DNA from: Galeopsis tetrahit
Taxonomy: Eukaryota > Streptophyta > Magnoliopsida > Lamiales > Lamiaceae
DNA: 64,000 nucleotides
NCBI GenBank assembly: GCA_963675135.1
Contig: OY776131.1
Span: forward strand, 25,225,881-25,289,880
Direction of reading: 5' to 3'
Shown: positions 54,347-64,000 of the stretch, one piece after another
How positions within the stretch are numbered: position 1 is the stretch's first letter
Layout of the letters: every line of letters starts with the position of its first letter
Notes under the pieces: generated by a model
What the model saw: the letters and a program-made list of their open reading frames with translations, nothing else
Database searches by the model: none
What the model was told of the DNA's origin: nothing
Position numbers and translations under genes: made by a program

Positions 54347-56277
54347 AGAACTTGAGATGAAAGTAGTAGGGTTCTTAAGGACTTGAGTAGACCTATCCCT
54401 GTCTTGTCAGCTGGAGCCCTATACCTATCTGACAGTTGAATGTTAACCTTTGAAGAGTTAACAAGGTCAGTAAGTTTAAGGTCTAGAGTGACAACCTCAG
54501 TCTCTAAGAACTTATTACGTTCTTCAAGTTTTTTGCATTTGCTTTTTAAAACATTGAACTCATTTCTCTCAGTTGCATGTGTCTTAAGTAGGTCTTGATA
54601 TAACTTGTCTGTCAATGCACACTTGTCTTTGAGTTGACTTAACTCTTCAGTCAAACGTTCATTTAGGACTGTTACATTAGGATCTACTTTAGACTGAGCT
54701 TCCTTAAGATCAATGATTTCTTGTTTTAATGCAATGTTCTCGTCGCTGACTTCAATGAATGCTTGGTTAGCTAGTAGGAGGTCTTCTTCATTCACACTAG
54801 CAGAGTGATGAAGACTACTCCCTACTTCACTACTGGTAGTATCACTTTCATCAGAATCCGATTCATCACATGATTGAAACGAAGTAGCAGATGATATCTC
54901 TTGGTCGATTTTAGCTATGCAACATAGGCCATCATCTACTATGAATGCTTCATCGTGATCTCGATAAGACGGGTAGCTAGATGAGGACGATGGCAACTCG
55001 TCTGAATCAGACTCAGAGTCATCATTGACCATCATTGCCTTCTTGCCACGGTTGTATCTTCGTTCCCTTCGTGCTTTGCGTTCTTCACGATCATCAGTGC
55101 TCAGGTCCGGACATTCATAGATGTAGTGACCTGGTTTCTCACAGTTATAGCACAAAAGATCATTAGTAGCCTTTTTAATAGGAGAATTGTCCCTTCGCTT
55201 ATCACGCCTATCAGAACGTTTAATCTTCCTATCATCAGACTCTCTATCTCGTCTGTTTCCTTTCGAGACTTCGTCTCTCCTTTCGAACAAGTTTTGGTCT
55301 CGTCTGGTCTCAAACGAGTCCTTAGAAGCAGACCATCTATGATCTCTATAGAACTTCTTATATCTACCAAAGCGCTTGTTTAACCTGTCGAACTTTCTAA
55401 CCATAAGGTTCACCTGATCTTTCAGACTTAGATCAGTTCCATCTAACTCGTCTTTAACAGTAGCAGACTTAGTCTTAGACTTAGACTTGCCTACTCTAGA
55501 GCACTTAGACGAACTAGACTTAAAAGCAACATTCTTCGACGCAGTAATCTCTCTATCACTACTGGCAATGGGATCTTCTTCGTCTTGATCAAACTCATGA
55601 GCCTTTAGAATTTGAAACATCGTCTCAGCTGTCCACACGTCTATATCCTGAGTATTCTTAACAAGCATTTTCACCATTTTCCATCTAGCATCAAGACTCT
55701 TAAGAATTCTCAAATTGATTTCACGTGTAGTATAAGATTTGCCAAGAACTTCCAAGTCATTCATAATCTTAGTAAAGCGAGTATCCAACTGGTCAATTGT
55801 TTCACCAGTTTTCATCTTGAATGATTCGAATCTCTGAACAGCAGTAGAAAGCTTACTTTCTTTGATTAGGGAAGTCCCTTCACAAATAATAGCAAGACGG
55901 TCCCACATTTCTTTGGCAGTCTTACATTTTAACACTTTCCCAAGATACTCGTTAGGAAGGGTGTGTAAAATGTAATTCTTGGCCAAGCTGTCTAAGTTAT
56001 TCTGCCTCATTTCTTCAGATGTTAATTCTGACATGGGTTTGCGAACAAGAGCACCAACAGGTTTGTCTTTGTCCAAGGCAGCAGTGTTAGGGATCATCGT
56101 CACGATCGGTCCTTCGGTGATGACTGAAATCATCAAGTCGTGAGTGGAGCTAAAGATTGCCTCCATTCGCAACTTCCAGTAGACGTAATCTTGTACCTGG
56201 AACTTTGGTAGCTTATTAGCACTAATTTCGAGAGACATGATTTCAAGAAGATTAGTATTAAGCAGTTTTATGAGCAA
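54343..56277 (-). pseudogene. gag: Copia gag, element C (main part)
   Basis: The likely start is MSLEISANKLPKFQ (about 56238). Capsid pattern DYVYWKLRMEAIF, AKEMWDRLAIICEGTSLIKE, GETIDQLDTRF; basic Ser/Arg/Asp stretch; CCHC knuckle CYNCEKPGHYIYEC; Ser/Asp-rich region, then a coiled coil (LSQLKDKCALTDKLYQDLLK). Architecture matches gag of A. Frameshifted before its C-terminal tail. Confidence 0.92.
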
Positions 56278-56393
56278 GAAACAGATATGTCAAAAACAGC
56301 GATCAAGAACACGTAAGAGCGCATACAATCAAGAACCAAGACTTCACCCAAGTCTTAAGTCGGTTATCAAGAAACAGCAGTTCGTAAACTACT

Positions 56394-56405
56394 GCTCTGA
56401 TACCA
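56394..56405 (-). other. Primer binding site of element C
   Basis: TGGTATCAGAGC on the minus strand, two bases from the 5' LTR. Confidence 0.92.
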
Positions 56406-56407
56406 CT

Positions 56408-57721
56408 TGTAGGTCCCTAGTTGAGTTAGATAATATTGAGTAAGCTAGTGAAAATGTCTAGAGGGGGGTGAATAGACTTTTCAAAAATCTTTCAATATAT
56501 CAGAATACACAATGCGGAATATCAGAATTAAAACAATTAGCCCAATCAAATTTATACTCAACTAAATTCATGAACTTCTGTATGAACACTTTACTTGTCT
56601 TGTTCAGATATGTAATTCAATCAATTAAGCAGTTAATCAATCAAACACAAATAAAACAGTAAAGTAAATCAAACACGAGATTTATAGTGGTTCAACAACT
56701 TGTCTAAATCCACTCTCACAAACCCAGTTGTGAAATTCTTATTAACTCATCCAATGGAGTAATGTGTTCTTGTAGTTTTAAGTCCCAAGAAATAAGACTT
56801 AGATCTTCTTGATAACACCACCAAGTGCTTCTTCGATCTAACTAGCTATTTAACAAGCAACTAGCAACTTGAAACAAAAACAATAAAACTTCTCTGTCTT
56901 CAGTAGTAGCCTTCTTTGATCTTCACTTGTCTTCTGGCTTCTTTCTGAATCTTCAACTCTGAGAGTTCTTCACTTTGAATACGTCTTTAATTCTCTTAGC
57001 TTGAGTATAGAATATTAGTGTGTCAATAGTCTTCAATCGTTGAATACGCCATGGTATTTATAGACTTCTATTTTCAAGAACTTTCTGTTATGTAACTAAC
57101 TCTTCTTGAAAACTAACTCGTAACTGCGTCAACTTATCCATCCACGCGTTTCTTCAGTTAATTAGTTATTTCCAACTAACTCTTCAATCTTTATCTTCAC
57201 ACGCGTTTTAATAACTAACTTCTTCATTCTTCTGTTGACTTGTTGCGCACCTGTCTTGTCTCAACACTTAGACAAATTCTGAGTCTTCTTCTTACTCATC
57301 TTGTCTTGCGCAAGTCTTCTTCTGTAGACTTCAATAGAACACTAAACTAGTCCTATCATCTAATCTTAACAAGACTATTACATTACATTAAGCTTTATAA
57401 AATAGCTTAGTCAACTTAAAATCTATACAATGAATATGTACGAATATAAACGAAACATGAGCTTCTATACAACTTTCAAATAGCTCAGTATAAATCCTAA
57501 ACAAATATACAAAGTACTTATAGAACGTACTTGTCTTTCAAACACTTAAACTTTCTTTTCTTTTACTTGTCTTGTGAACTCTACTGATCTGCTCAAGATG
57601 ACTTCCATAACTAGACTGGATCAGTCAACACTTAGAAAATATTCAAGTCTACTTTTGGCTTATCAAAACTCATTTTATCTTTTCATCATTTAGGACTTGT
57701 CTTAGGATTCATATCCCAACA
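56408..57721 (-). repeat. 5' LTR of element C (1314 bp)
   Basis: TG...CA ends (plus strand TGTAGGTCCC ... ATCCCAACA). Minus-strand TATAAATA at 57055-57062. Confidence 0.94.
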
Positions 57722-57740
57722 AAAACATACAGGTTTACAC

Positions 57741-57852
57741 CTCCATTATGGAATAACAACTCCTTGCCACTTCAAACACTGCATCGAATCCTCCAAAATC
57801 TCTTAGTTTCTCCTTAAAATTACCCCCAAATTTTTTACAGCACCACAAGTGT
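57741..57852 (-). pseudogene. WAPL: WAPL-like exon, copy 1 (frameshifted)
   Basis: Minus-strand segment bounded by an acceptor-like GAATTTTCAG and a donor-like GTGTAA. Its text reads DTCGAVKNLG in one frame and GGNFKEKLRDFGGFDAVFEV then ARSCYSIME in the next, i.e. it is interrupted by a single-base loss in a G run. From memory this matches the plant WAPL segment with GGNFKEKLRELGGLDAVFEV, part of the cohesin-release factor. It lies 15 bases from the end of copia C. Only this exon is recognisable, so it is a gene fragment or a relic of a disrupted gene. Confidence 0.75.
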
Positions 57853-58263
57853 CTGAAAATTCAGCATAGAAAAAAATGTAATTGATTAAGTTTAATTAAA
57901 TATAAATAGGAAAAGCATTCTCAGTATTTAATCATACACATCAACAGTTCATATGACTGAGGTAAAAGAATTCAGAATGAGACATTCACAATTCATTAAA
58001 ATACCTGTAGTGAGAATATATATAATCAGATAAATACCTTTAAATTAATATGTAGTGCCACTAAAACTATACTAAGATTGGCAAAACATCATAATGTCTT
58101 AAGATGTAACACTTTGAGAGAATTGCAAGAACACAAATCAAACACCATAAACTATCTTGGAAAGGCAGCAAAATAACTTTGTTCCTGGCAATTGCAATGT
58201 GGTAAGAAAGCAGCCAGAAAACTCACTCAACTACATAATTCTTAACAAAGTAAAATATATTCT

Positions 58264-58318
58264 CCAGAATTACCTCTCCTTCAAGTAGCGAGGGCATAAT
58301 TGAAACCGCAGACGTGCA
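58264..58318 (-). other. Exon-like segment between the WAPL exon copies
   Basis: Bounded by TTTTCTTTTTAG and GGTAATT on the minus strand, open in two frames (LARLRFQLCPRYLKE or TCTSAVSIMPSLLEGE). I cannot match it to WAPL or another family. Confidence 0.3.
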
Positions 58319-58402
58319 AGTTCCTAAAAAGAAAATTGAGAGTGCTTTAGCAAGAACATATATATCTAATTAAAAGCATGATAAAAAAATACAGGTTCAC
58401 GG

Positions 58403-58526
58403 TTCCATTATGGAATGGCAACTCCTTGCCACTTCAAACACTGCATCGAGTCCTCCAAAATCTATCAGTTTCTCCTTAATATTACCCCCCCCCCTCCCCC
58501 CAGATTTTGTACAGCGCCAGAGGTGT
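58403..58526 (-). pseudogene. WAPL: WAPL-like exon, copy 2 (G-run expansion)
   Basis: Second copy of the same exon, behind acceptor-like GAATTTTTAG. It reads DTSGAVQNLG, a long G/C run (58487-58501 region), then KEKLIDFGGLDAVFEVARSC. The donor position is CC rather than GT, so splicing would fail. Flanks are shared with copy 1 (CCATTATGGAAT, ACTCCTTGCCACTTCAAACA). Both copies are damaged at the same G run. Confidence 0.75.
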
Positions 58527-60162
58527 CTAAAAATTCAACATTAGATGTTGAAAACATATACATCATTTTTCGAGAAACTTGACTGTATTGCTAATAATTT
58601 CCCAGCATTGCACCCAATAATCAACAATATTTCAATTAGACTGTCTAATAATTAATTTCAATAACACAAAACACTTATTTTTTAAGAAATAACAAAAAGA
58701 TATGAAAAAATCGGAAGGAGGTAGGAGGAACCTTGACTGTAGAAAGAATAAGCATAGCTTGCATTTCCTACAACTCAAAAAGATCCGTCCGTACAATCCG
58801 ACACATGCACACTCGTCGTCCTCCCTCCACGATGCACACCAGACTTTGGAGTTTGGAGGAGTGATTGTTGCCTTTTAAAATTCTGCATACATTTGTATTT
58901 TAATTTACCAGAAGATAATATATCCATCGAAGGGGAACAAAAATTATGTAGAATAAACCATATAAATAACGAACATTTTGTGGCCCTGTTAAAAAAACAA
59001 AAGAACCAAATCATGAATACACATAAAAATTTTGTAGTTACTCAGAGGCAAGAGTTGTTCTACTCACTTGCATCCAAGATAAAACTAAAGCCACCAAAGC
59101 CAAGAACACCTATCAAGTGGACAACCCGCAGAATCATCAACACCCATTAAATCTAACATCGAAATATGCTGCACATAAATTTTCTTCCAAGACTTTAATT
59201 GACCTTATAAATTTAGGCAAATTCACACTAATACACAATTTTCCTAACTACATGGAATTAAAAGGAAAAACACCAAATTCCCCCAATCCCATACTGACTA
59301 TATAACAAACACACATCTAGTTGTTGAATCTTTCGTGATGTTCATTAACTGCTTCCAAAACTCCATCAGCAGATGAGAATGTCACGTGATTCACTTTCAA
59401 GAATTTAGGATCCATTTGCAAGTAATATTGTTTGTTAAATAGAATCTTTCCCCCATAAAAGAATATCTAACGAAAAAAAATGAAAGCAGGATAAAGAATG
59501 AGAACTTCTGGATAAATCATATATATGTGAATCCAATAGAAATTCTTAGAGGTCTCTCTAGTGTCCAATGTGGTATCTCTGCTAGCTCTTTCAAAAAATT
59601 GATATTCTCAAATATGCCATAATTGGGATCTAAGAAGTAAAAAATATATATATATACTTCCACAATTTAAGAGCTCAAATTACAAAAGGAATTCAAAGAT
59701 TCTAGATACACTCATAAATTACCTTATATTTCTCAATTGTTGCATCAACGGTGGGGGGTTTGCGATAGACCTTCGTCGGCGTCGCTCTCTGTGCGATGTT
59801 TCGGGATCGACCAAGACAAAGGTGGTTCTGTGCAGCGTTGGGGGGTTTGCAACAAACATTCAACGACGACGCTCTTGAAAGATTTTCTGGCTGCGTCGGC
59901 GTAGGAGGCGGCTTAAGCGATTAGGAGAGAAGCCTGTGGGCATTTAGAAGAAGAAGAGTTTTCACCGTTTCATTTTCTGACTACTTCATAAAAAACATTA
60001 AATAGGGATTATATGGCAAGAACTGGAGAGTCGCTGCCCATATGTCTACACTTAGTTGACGTGGCATTAGGTGGCAAGAACAGAAATCCACATGTCCAGA
60101 GCTGGAGAGCCACATTTCAAGCTCAGGAGAGAACTTTCCTCCTTTTATTATATATAAGATTA
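58527..60162. other. Spacer right of the WAPL remnants
   Basis: No supported gene. AT-rich to ~59740; then a GC-richer stretch (59750-59930) with two TTGGGGGGTTTGC-like repeats that could be a promoter or 5' end, but no confident reading frame. Confidence 0.4.
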
Positions 60163-60433
60163 TGCTAATTTCGACGAATATGTCGTCGGTATATGATTGC
60201 ATTTATTTCTCTAAACCTACTTATTATATATTATATTTTTGAAACTTTTTATACAACTTCACTATATTGGTTCTTCCACTTTGATCATGTTGCATAAGCT
60301 GGATTTGTGCAATTAAATAAGGTATGTTTCTTTCAATATTAATATATTGTATTTGTGTAGTTGTGTAGATTAGTTTATAAAGTGTAAATTTTTAATTATT
60401 ATTTTTTAATTTATGTATAAGTGTATTTACAAT

Positions 60434-61436
60434 ATGCTAATAGATCGAAGTTTGATGTATAATCGATTGAATGATAGAAATTTTGTAAATCAAGACTTTT
60501 TGACTGGTGTGTATAGTTATTTGGATTTTGCATTTTCTGATTCTAGATTTCAAAGTGGAAATAAGATTAGATGTCCTTGTAAAAAATGTTCAAATAGGAC
60601 ATTTCATACACGAGACGTGGTTGGTGGACATTTGTGTCAGTGGGGATTCAATAATCAATATTATGTGTGGGAAGCTCATGACGAGAAAATAAATGACTTT
60701 CAATCTTTTGGTGGCACGGAGGGGTATCCCATCGCCTCTAATGAAATAAGAGGTGAAATGGAAAATTCGTATAGGTAGATGATTTTTGACACATTTGGTT
60801 CTCAAATTCAAAATGGGGGCTCCAACTTGGAAGGTAAGACACCAAATCGAGAGGCTGCAAAATTTTACCAATTATTGCAATCATCGGATGTTATGATATG
60901 TGAAGGCATTGAGCAAACTGTTTTGGAATTTGTGTCGAAGTTTCTACATAATAAGTCATTGAACAATGTAATAGATGATGGAGCTGAAGGCTTTCTAAAA
61001 TTGTGCATGGGTCTGGTTAAGGAAGAAGATCGACATAAAATTACACATAGTATATACAAACTACAGAGTATGATGAAAAAACTTGGATTTGACCATAGTA
61101 AGATAGATGTATGCTACAACAATTATTTCTTGTATTATCAAGAAGGTGAACAATATGTTCAGTGCCCCAGTTTGCGATGAGCCTAGATACGAAAAGAGTA
61201 CAATGACTGGGAATAAGATTCCCCGAAAGAGGTTATGGTACTTTCCCATCACTCCACGACTACAACTGTTATATATTTCACAGAAAACAGCAAAACACAT
61301 GACATGGCATAAGAATTGCGATAGGAACAATGACATCATGATCCATCCAGCTTGTGGTGAGGCTTGGAAACATTTTGCTTCAACATTGTTCTTAAATTGG
61401 GTACTCATCAATAACAACAAGGGATTAGAAAAATAA
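60434..61436 (+). pseudogene. CACTA transposase (TNP2-like) N-terminal fragment
   Basis: Begins MLIDRSLMYNRLNDRNFVNQ, with SGNKIRCPCKKCSNR and a GFNNQYYVWEAH motif: the transposase-associated domain (PF13963 type). After TAG 60776-60778 the same frame continues into EAAKFYQLLQSSD ... LGFDHSKIDVCYNNYFLYYQ. A frameshift near 61160 leads into RKRLWYFPITPRLQLLY and HPACGEAWKHF (start of the Transposase_21 region). It then ends; the catalytic DDE part is absent. Not functional. Confidence 0.88.
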
Positions 61437-62100
61437 AATAGCAGCATCCAAAGAAAAAGAAAAAAAAAAAAGCAGAACTAAAAAAATACAAAATAGCAGC
61501 AACCAAAGAAAAAAAAACCAGAACAACTAAAAAACCACATAAAAATCGAAGTGTATCATGGTGTCCTAAATATGGGTTGAAACAATGAAAATCTTTCTCC
61601 GTTGTTTTCCAATGCCTGAAATGGCTGAATAAACATCCATCGAAGAGTGTAATAAAACTCTGTTTTTGAAGAAGGGGTTTGTTTTCCATTGAACATTTGA
61701 AAGAAATGGATGTTGGGGTTTGGAAAACAGGGGAGAAAGATTCATGTGGTCGGTGCGAAATCCACCGGGAAAAGAGAATTCCGGCGCCGGAGGGCTTTGT
61801 GGAGAGAACTAAAGACCATGGGCTTTGTGGAATGAACTAAAAACCACATACAAATCGAAGAGCTGCAAACATTGTATCCTAAATATGGGTTGAAACAATG
61901 AAAGGAAACAAAATTATTGTTTGTTGTTATTCCCAAATTCTTGAACCCTAAAATGCTTGAAATTAAAAATCAACACCTAAACCAAAAATACAAACTAAGA
62001 AAGTGAAAGAAATTACAATAAATTTCAAGAAATTACCGTTGAGTTGTTTGGGAAGACAAGTTACATCCACCTTTGTACCTTCTTACTGTCGTTGGTTGAA
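61437..62100. other. Foreign insert within the CACTA remnant, with direct duplications
   Basis: Contains a ~45-bp tandem duplication (AAAATAGCAGCA, 61437 and 61490) and two copies of a ~70-bp segment including TCCTAAATATGGGTTGAAAC (61565 and 61879). Open frames here lack known domains. It could be a captured gene 5' end on the minus strand or later filler DNA. Confidence 0.35.
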
Positions 62101-62350
62101 AAAAGTTGAAAAAAAAAAATTCTATGTTTTTTTACTGTTACACTTAGTGTGTAACTTAGCTTTTAACTAATGGTTTTACCGACAAACTATCCACTATATA
62201 CCGACCTATTTCGAGTCGGTACTGATTTATAAAATAATTTTTTTATATTATATTTATTTTTAAGGATATTACCGATGGATTATTGGTCGATACTTTTTTA
62301 AAGATACTGTCGACGTGTTATTAGTCGGTACTAAGTTATGAAAATTATTA

Positions 62351-63437
62351 TTTTAATTACCATTATATACGCATAACACACATACTAGCAACATATAATG
62401 CATAGACATAGACAGTAATGCATATTTACAACACACATTGCATATGAACAATAAACATTGCATATGAACAATAAACATTGCATATACCGAGTAAAAGTTG
62501 CATATTTACAACACACATCGCATACAACAAACAAATGTATCCTCACAACTCATAGAAAAGAAGGCATATAAAATGTACAATCAGGAATGTTGAAATAAGA
62601 AAATTCAAGATAAATGAAGAAAGATAGAACTTCACTACACTCTCATACTCTCTCAATTTACAAAAGATAATAAAATGATACCAAAATCACACCAGCACCA
62701 TTGACACGATAATTAAAATCAGAGCAAAAATAGCCCTGTCATTAGCACTTACCAACCTTTTGAGTCAATTAATCTTAATATATTTTGAAGGAAGGCATGT
62801 AGCACCCTTTAGATCATTGATCAATAATGTCAGCAGAAACCACTGCACTATTGAATCAATTTTGGTGTTCTGTATTTTCACCATTTTCGGCCGGATCTTT
62901 CTAGAAAACAAATAAGAAAAAAAAAAAAAAAACCTCCATAGATGAAGATATATATCAGATCTACACCTGAACAAAATTAAAGAATTTTTAGTTACAGATC
63001 TAGGCCTTATTTTGAGAAGTACGTCGGCAAAATCGCACATCGTATCAGTAGCAGCGGCAGATCACAGATGGCTCTGCACTGGTCGGGAAGGGTGTCGCCT
63101 CAAACCCTTCATCACAAATAGGCGGACAGATCTGTTTCAAACGCGACGGTGCAGTGCTCTGCAGCTACGCTTGCGCCGTTCATTTCAGGCGCAGTGCTCT
63201 GCAGCTCTGGCTGCGTCATCTCTAGCCTCACCCTCGGAATAAGTTCTTGCACCGCCGCCTTTGCTTCGACCACGCTTCCACCCTCTACAGTAAGTTCTTC
63301 AGATCCGGTTCTACACTTTCTCAGGAAGAGAGAACGGTGTATCTATTTCGTTTGGAGAGAGCCTGTCAAAGAAAATTTGAAAATGAATTTCAAAAGTTTT
63401 AGTAGAAAGAGAGGGGATTGGAGAGAGAAAGTGAATA
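62351..63437. other. Unassigned spacer
   Basis: No supported gene. AT-rich until ~62990, then a GC-richer stretch (63000-63300) with a duplicated GCAGTGCTCTGCAGCT (63151 and 63190). It could be a promoter or 5' UTR of a gene to the right, but no long frame confirms this. Confidence 0.4.
62430..62530. repeat. Short tandem repeat (GCATATGAACAATAAACATT)
   Basis: About 2.5 copies of a ~21-bp unit between 62441 and 62495, with related TTGCATATTTACAACACACA copies on both sides. Confidence 0.7.
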
Positions 63438-63678
63438 CTCCCTCCGTCCCAGGATTTTATGCACACTTTGATCGGCACAGAGATTAAGAAAATAGAATAA
63501 AGTGATGTGTAAGGTAAATAAAGGAGGGGTATTATTGGTAATTCATTGATTAAAGTGAAAGAGATTTGATTAAAGGTAAAATAAAGGAGTGGTATTATTG
63601 TTTCCTTTTTTGGAGTGTGCAAAAAATGTTGGGACGCCCGTTAAAGAAAGTGTGCATAAAATCATGGGACGGAGGGAG
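63438..63678. mobile_element. Stowaway MITE (Tc1/mariner), 241 bp
   Basis: Canonical CTCCCTCCGTCCC terminal inverted repeats, extending ~34 bases with one mismatch (then ...ATTTTATGCACACTTT), flanked by TA target duplications (63436-63437, 63679-63680). No coding capacity. Confidence 0.96.
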
Positions 63679-64000
63679 TAATAAATTTTCCGTGAATTCA
63701 TTTAGTAATAAGGGCATATTAGGACTTTCATTCCAATTTTGTAGATTTTGATAATACTAATTTGTTTGTGTTGTTTTGAGTGATACCCCTATCATTCTGA
63801 TAGTTTTGAGTGAATAATCACGATAATATTTGCGGGCGAAACAAATATTTTAATTAAAGTTAATCTGCGCATTTGATATCAAATTTTAATCTAAATTTAG
63901 ATTGATCAATGTTGCATACCAGTTTTTGTGTTTCAATTTTAAAAAGTACTCTTCTGCTTTTTGGGCAGTACGTTGCAAATTGTTATTGAATAATCTTTAT
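63679..64000. other. AT-rich sequence to window end
   Basis: No gene or repeat structure seen. Confidence 0.5.

Larger units (their letters stand above)
46401..57721 (-). mobile_element. Copia element C (Sirevirus-like), ends intact, internally deleted and decayed
   Basis: A minus-strand element with a complete 5' LTR at 56408-57721, a primer site, gag, pol, a third ORF and a truncated 3' LTR (46401-46772). Five-base target duplications AAAAC lie at 46396-46400 and 57722-57726. The LTR copies differ at about 7 of 372 aligned sites, so it is older than A. A deletion removed the end of the third ORF, the polypurine tract and ~940 bp of the 3' LTR. It lies directly next to WAPL exon remnants. 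Confidence 0.94.
60163..62350 (+). mobile_element. CACTA (En/Spm) element remnant
   Basis: Transposase N-terminal part (60434-61436), flanked by subterminal-type motifs: TTTCGACGAATATGTCGTCGG at the left (60170-60190), and TTACCGAC, GAGTCGGTAC, ATTGGTCGATAC, TTAGTCGGTAC at the right (62170-62340). Terminal CACTA/TAGTG ends were not found. The interior between 61440 and 62100 is unrelated to transposase. Confidence 0.65.

Overview
This window is repeat-rich nuclear DNA of a flowering plant, most likely a eudicot. The evidence is nested Ty1/copia and Ty3/gypsy elements primed by plant initiator-Met tRNA (TGGTATCAGAGC sites), a tRNA-derived SINE, Stowaway, PIF/Harbinger and hAT MITEs, CACTA transposase debris, AT-rich spacers, and remnants of a plant WAPL (cohesin release) gene. 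I see no confidently intact host gene. Almost every long reading frame belongs to a transposon.

Layout. 1-13641: minus-strand copia element A (Sirevirus-like) with intact gag, pol and a 1593-residue third ORF; its downstream LTR runs off the left edge. It sits inside an older plus-strand copia pol relic (13642-14919). 15000-21300: non-coding debris, namely a CACTA-like end, a ~95-bp tandem repeat, a SINE with perfect 15-bp target duplications, and a probable Tat-type gypsy LTR. 21274-36803: a plus-strand gypsy element (LTR end and primer site at 21911, gag-pol at 34688) split by a long-TIR DNA transposon (22901-34482). That transposon is itself split by minus-strand copia element B (24162-33560, TSD AAAAC) and by a 575-bp hAT MITE in its right arm. 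36804-43740: plus-strand copia element D, a sibling of B that has lost its 5' half, joined directly to the gypsy RT; its 3' LTR carries a PIF/Harbinger MITE. 46401-57721: minus-strand copia element C (TSD AAAAC) with a deletion that fuses its third ORF to its LTR. Its right flank, and probably its insertion site, contains duplicated, frameshifted WAPL exons (57741-58526). 60160-62350: CACTA transposase remnant with foreign sequence inside. 63438-63678: Stowaway MITE.

How it fits together. All four large copia elements carry a sense-oriented third ORF between pol and the 3' LTR (the env-like position of Sireviruses). A and C share N- and C-terminal domains; B and D share a different but apparently related protein. 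Extra polypurine tracts follow pol (A, C) or lie in and after the third ORF (B, D). A looks young (2 differences in 243 aligned LTR bases) and is the only copy with all frames open, so it is the best candidate for a functional element. B, C and D show independent decay: nonsense transitions, frameshifts, and deletions at short repeats.
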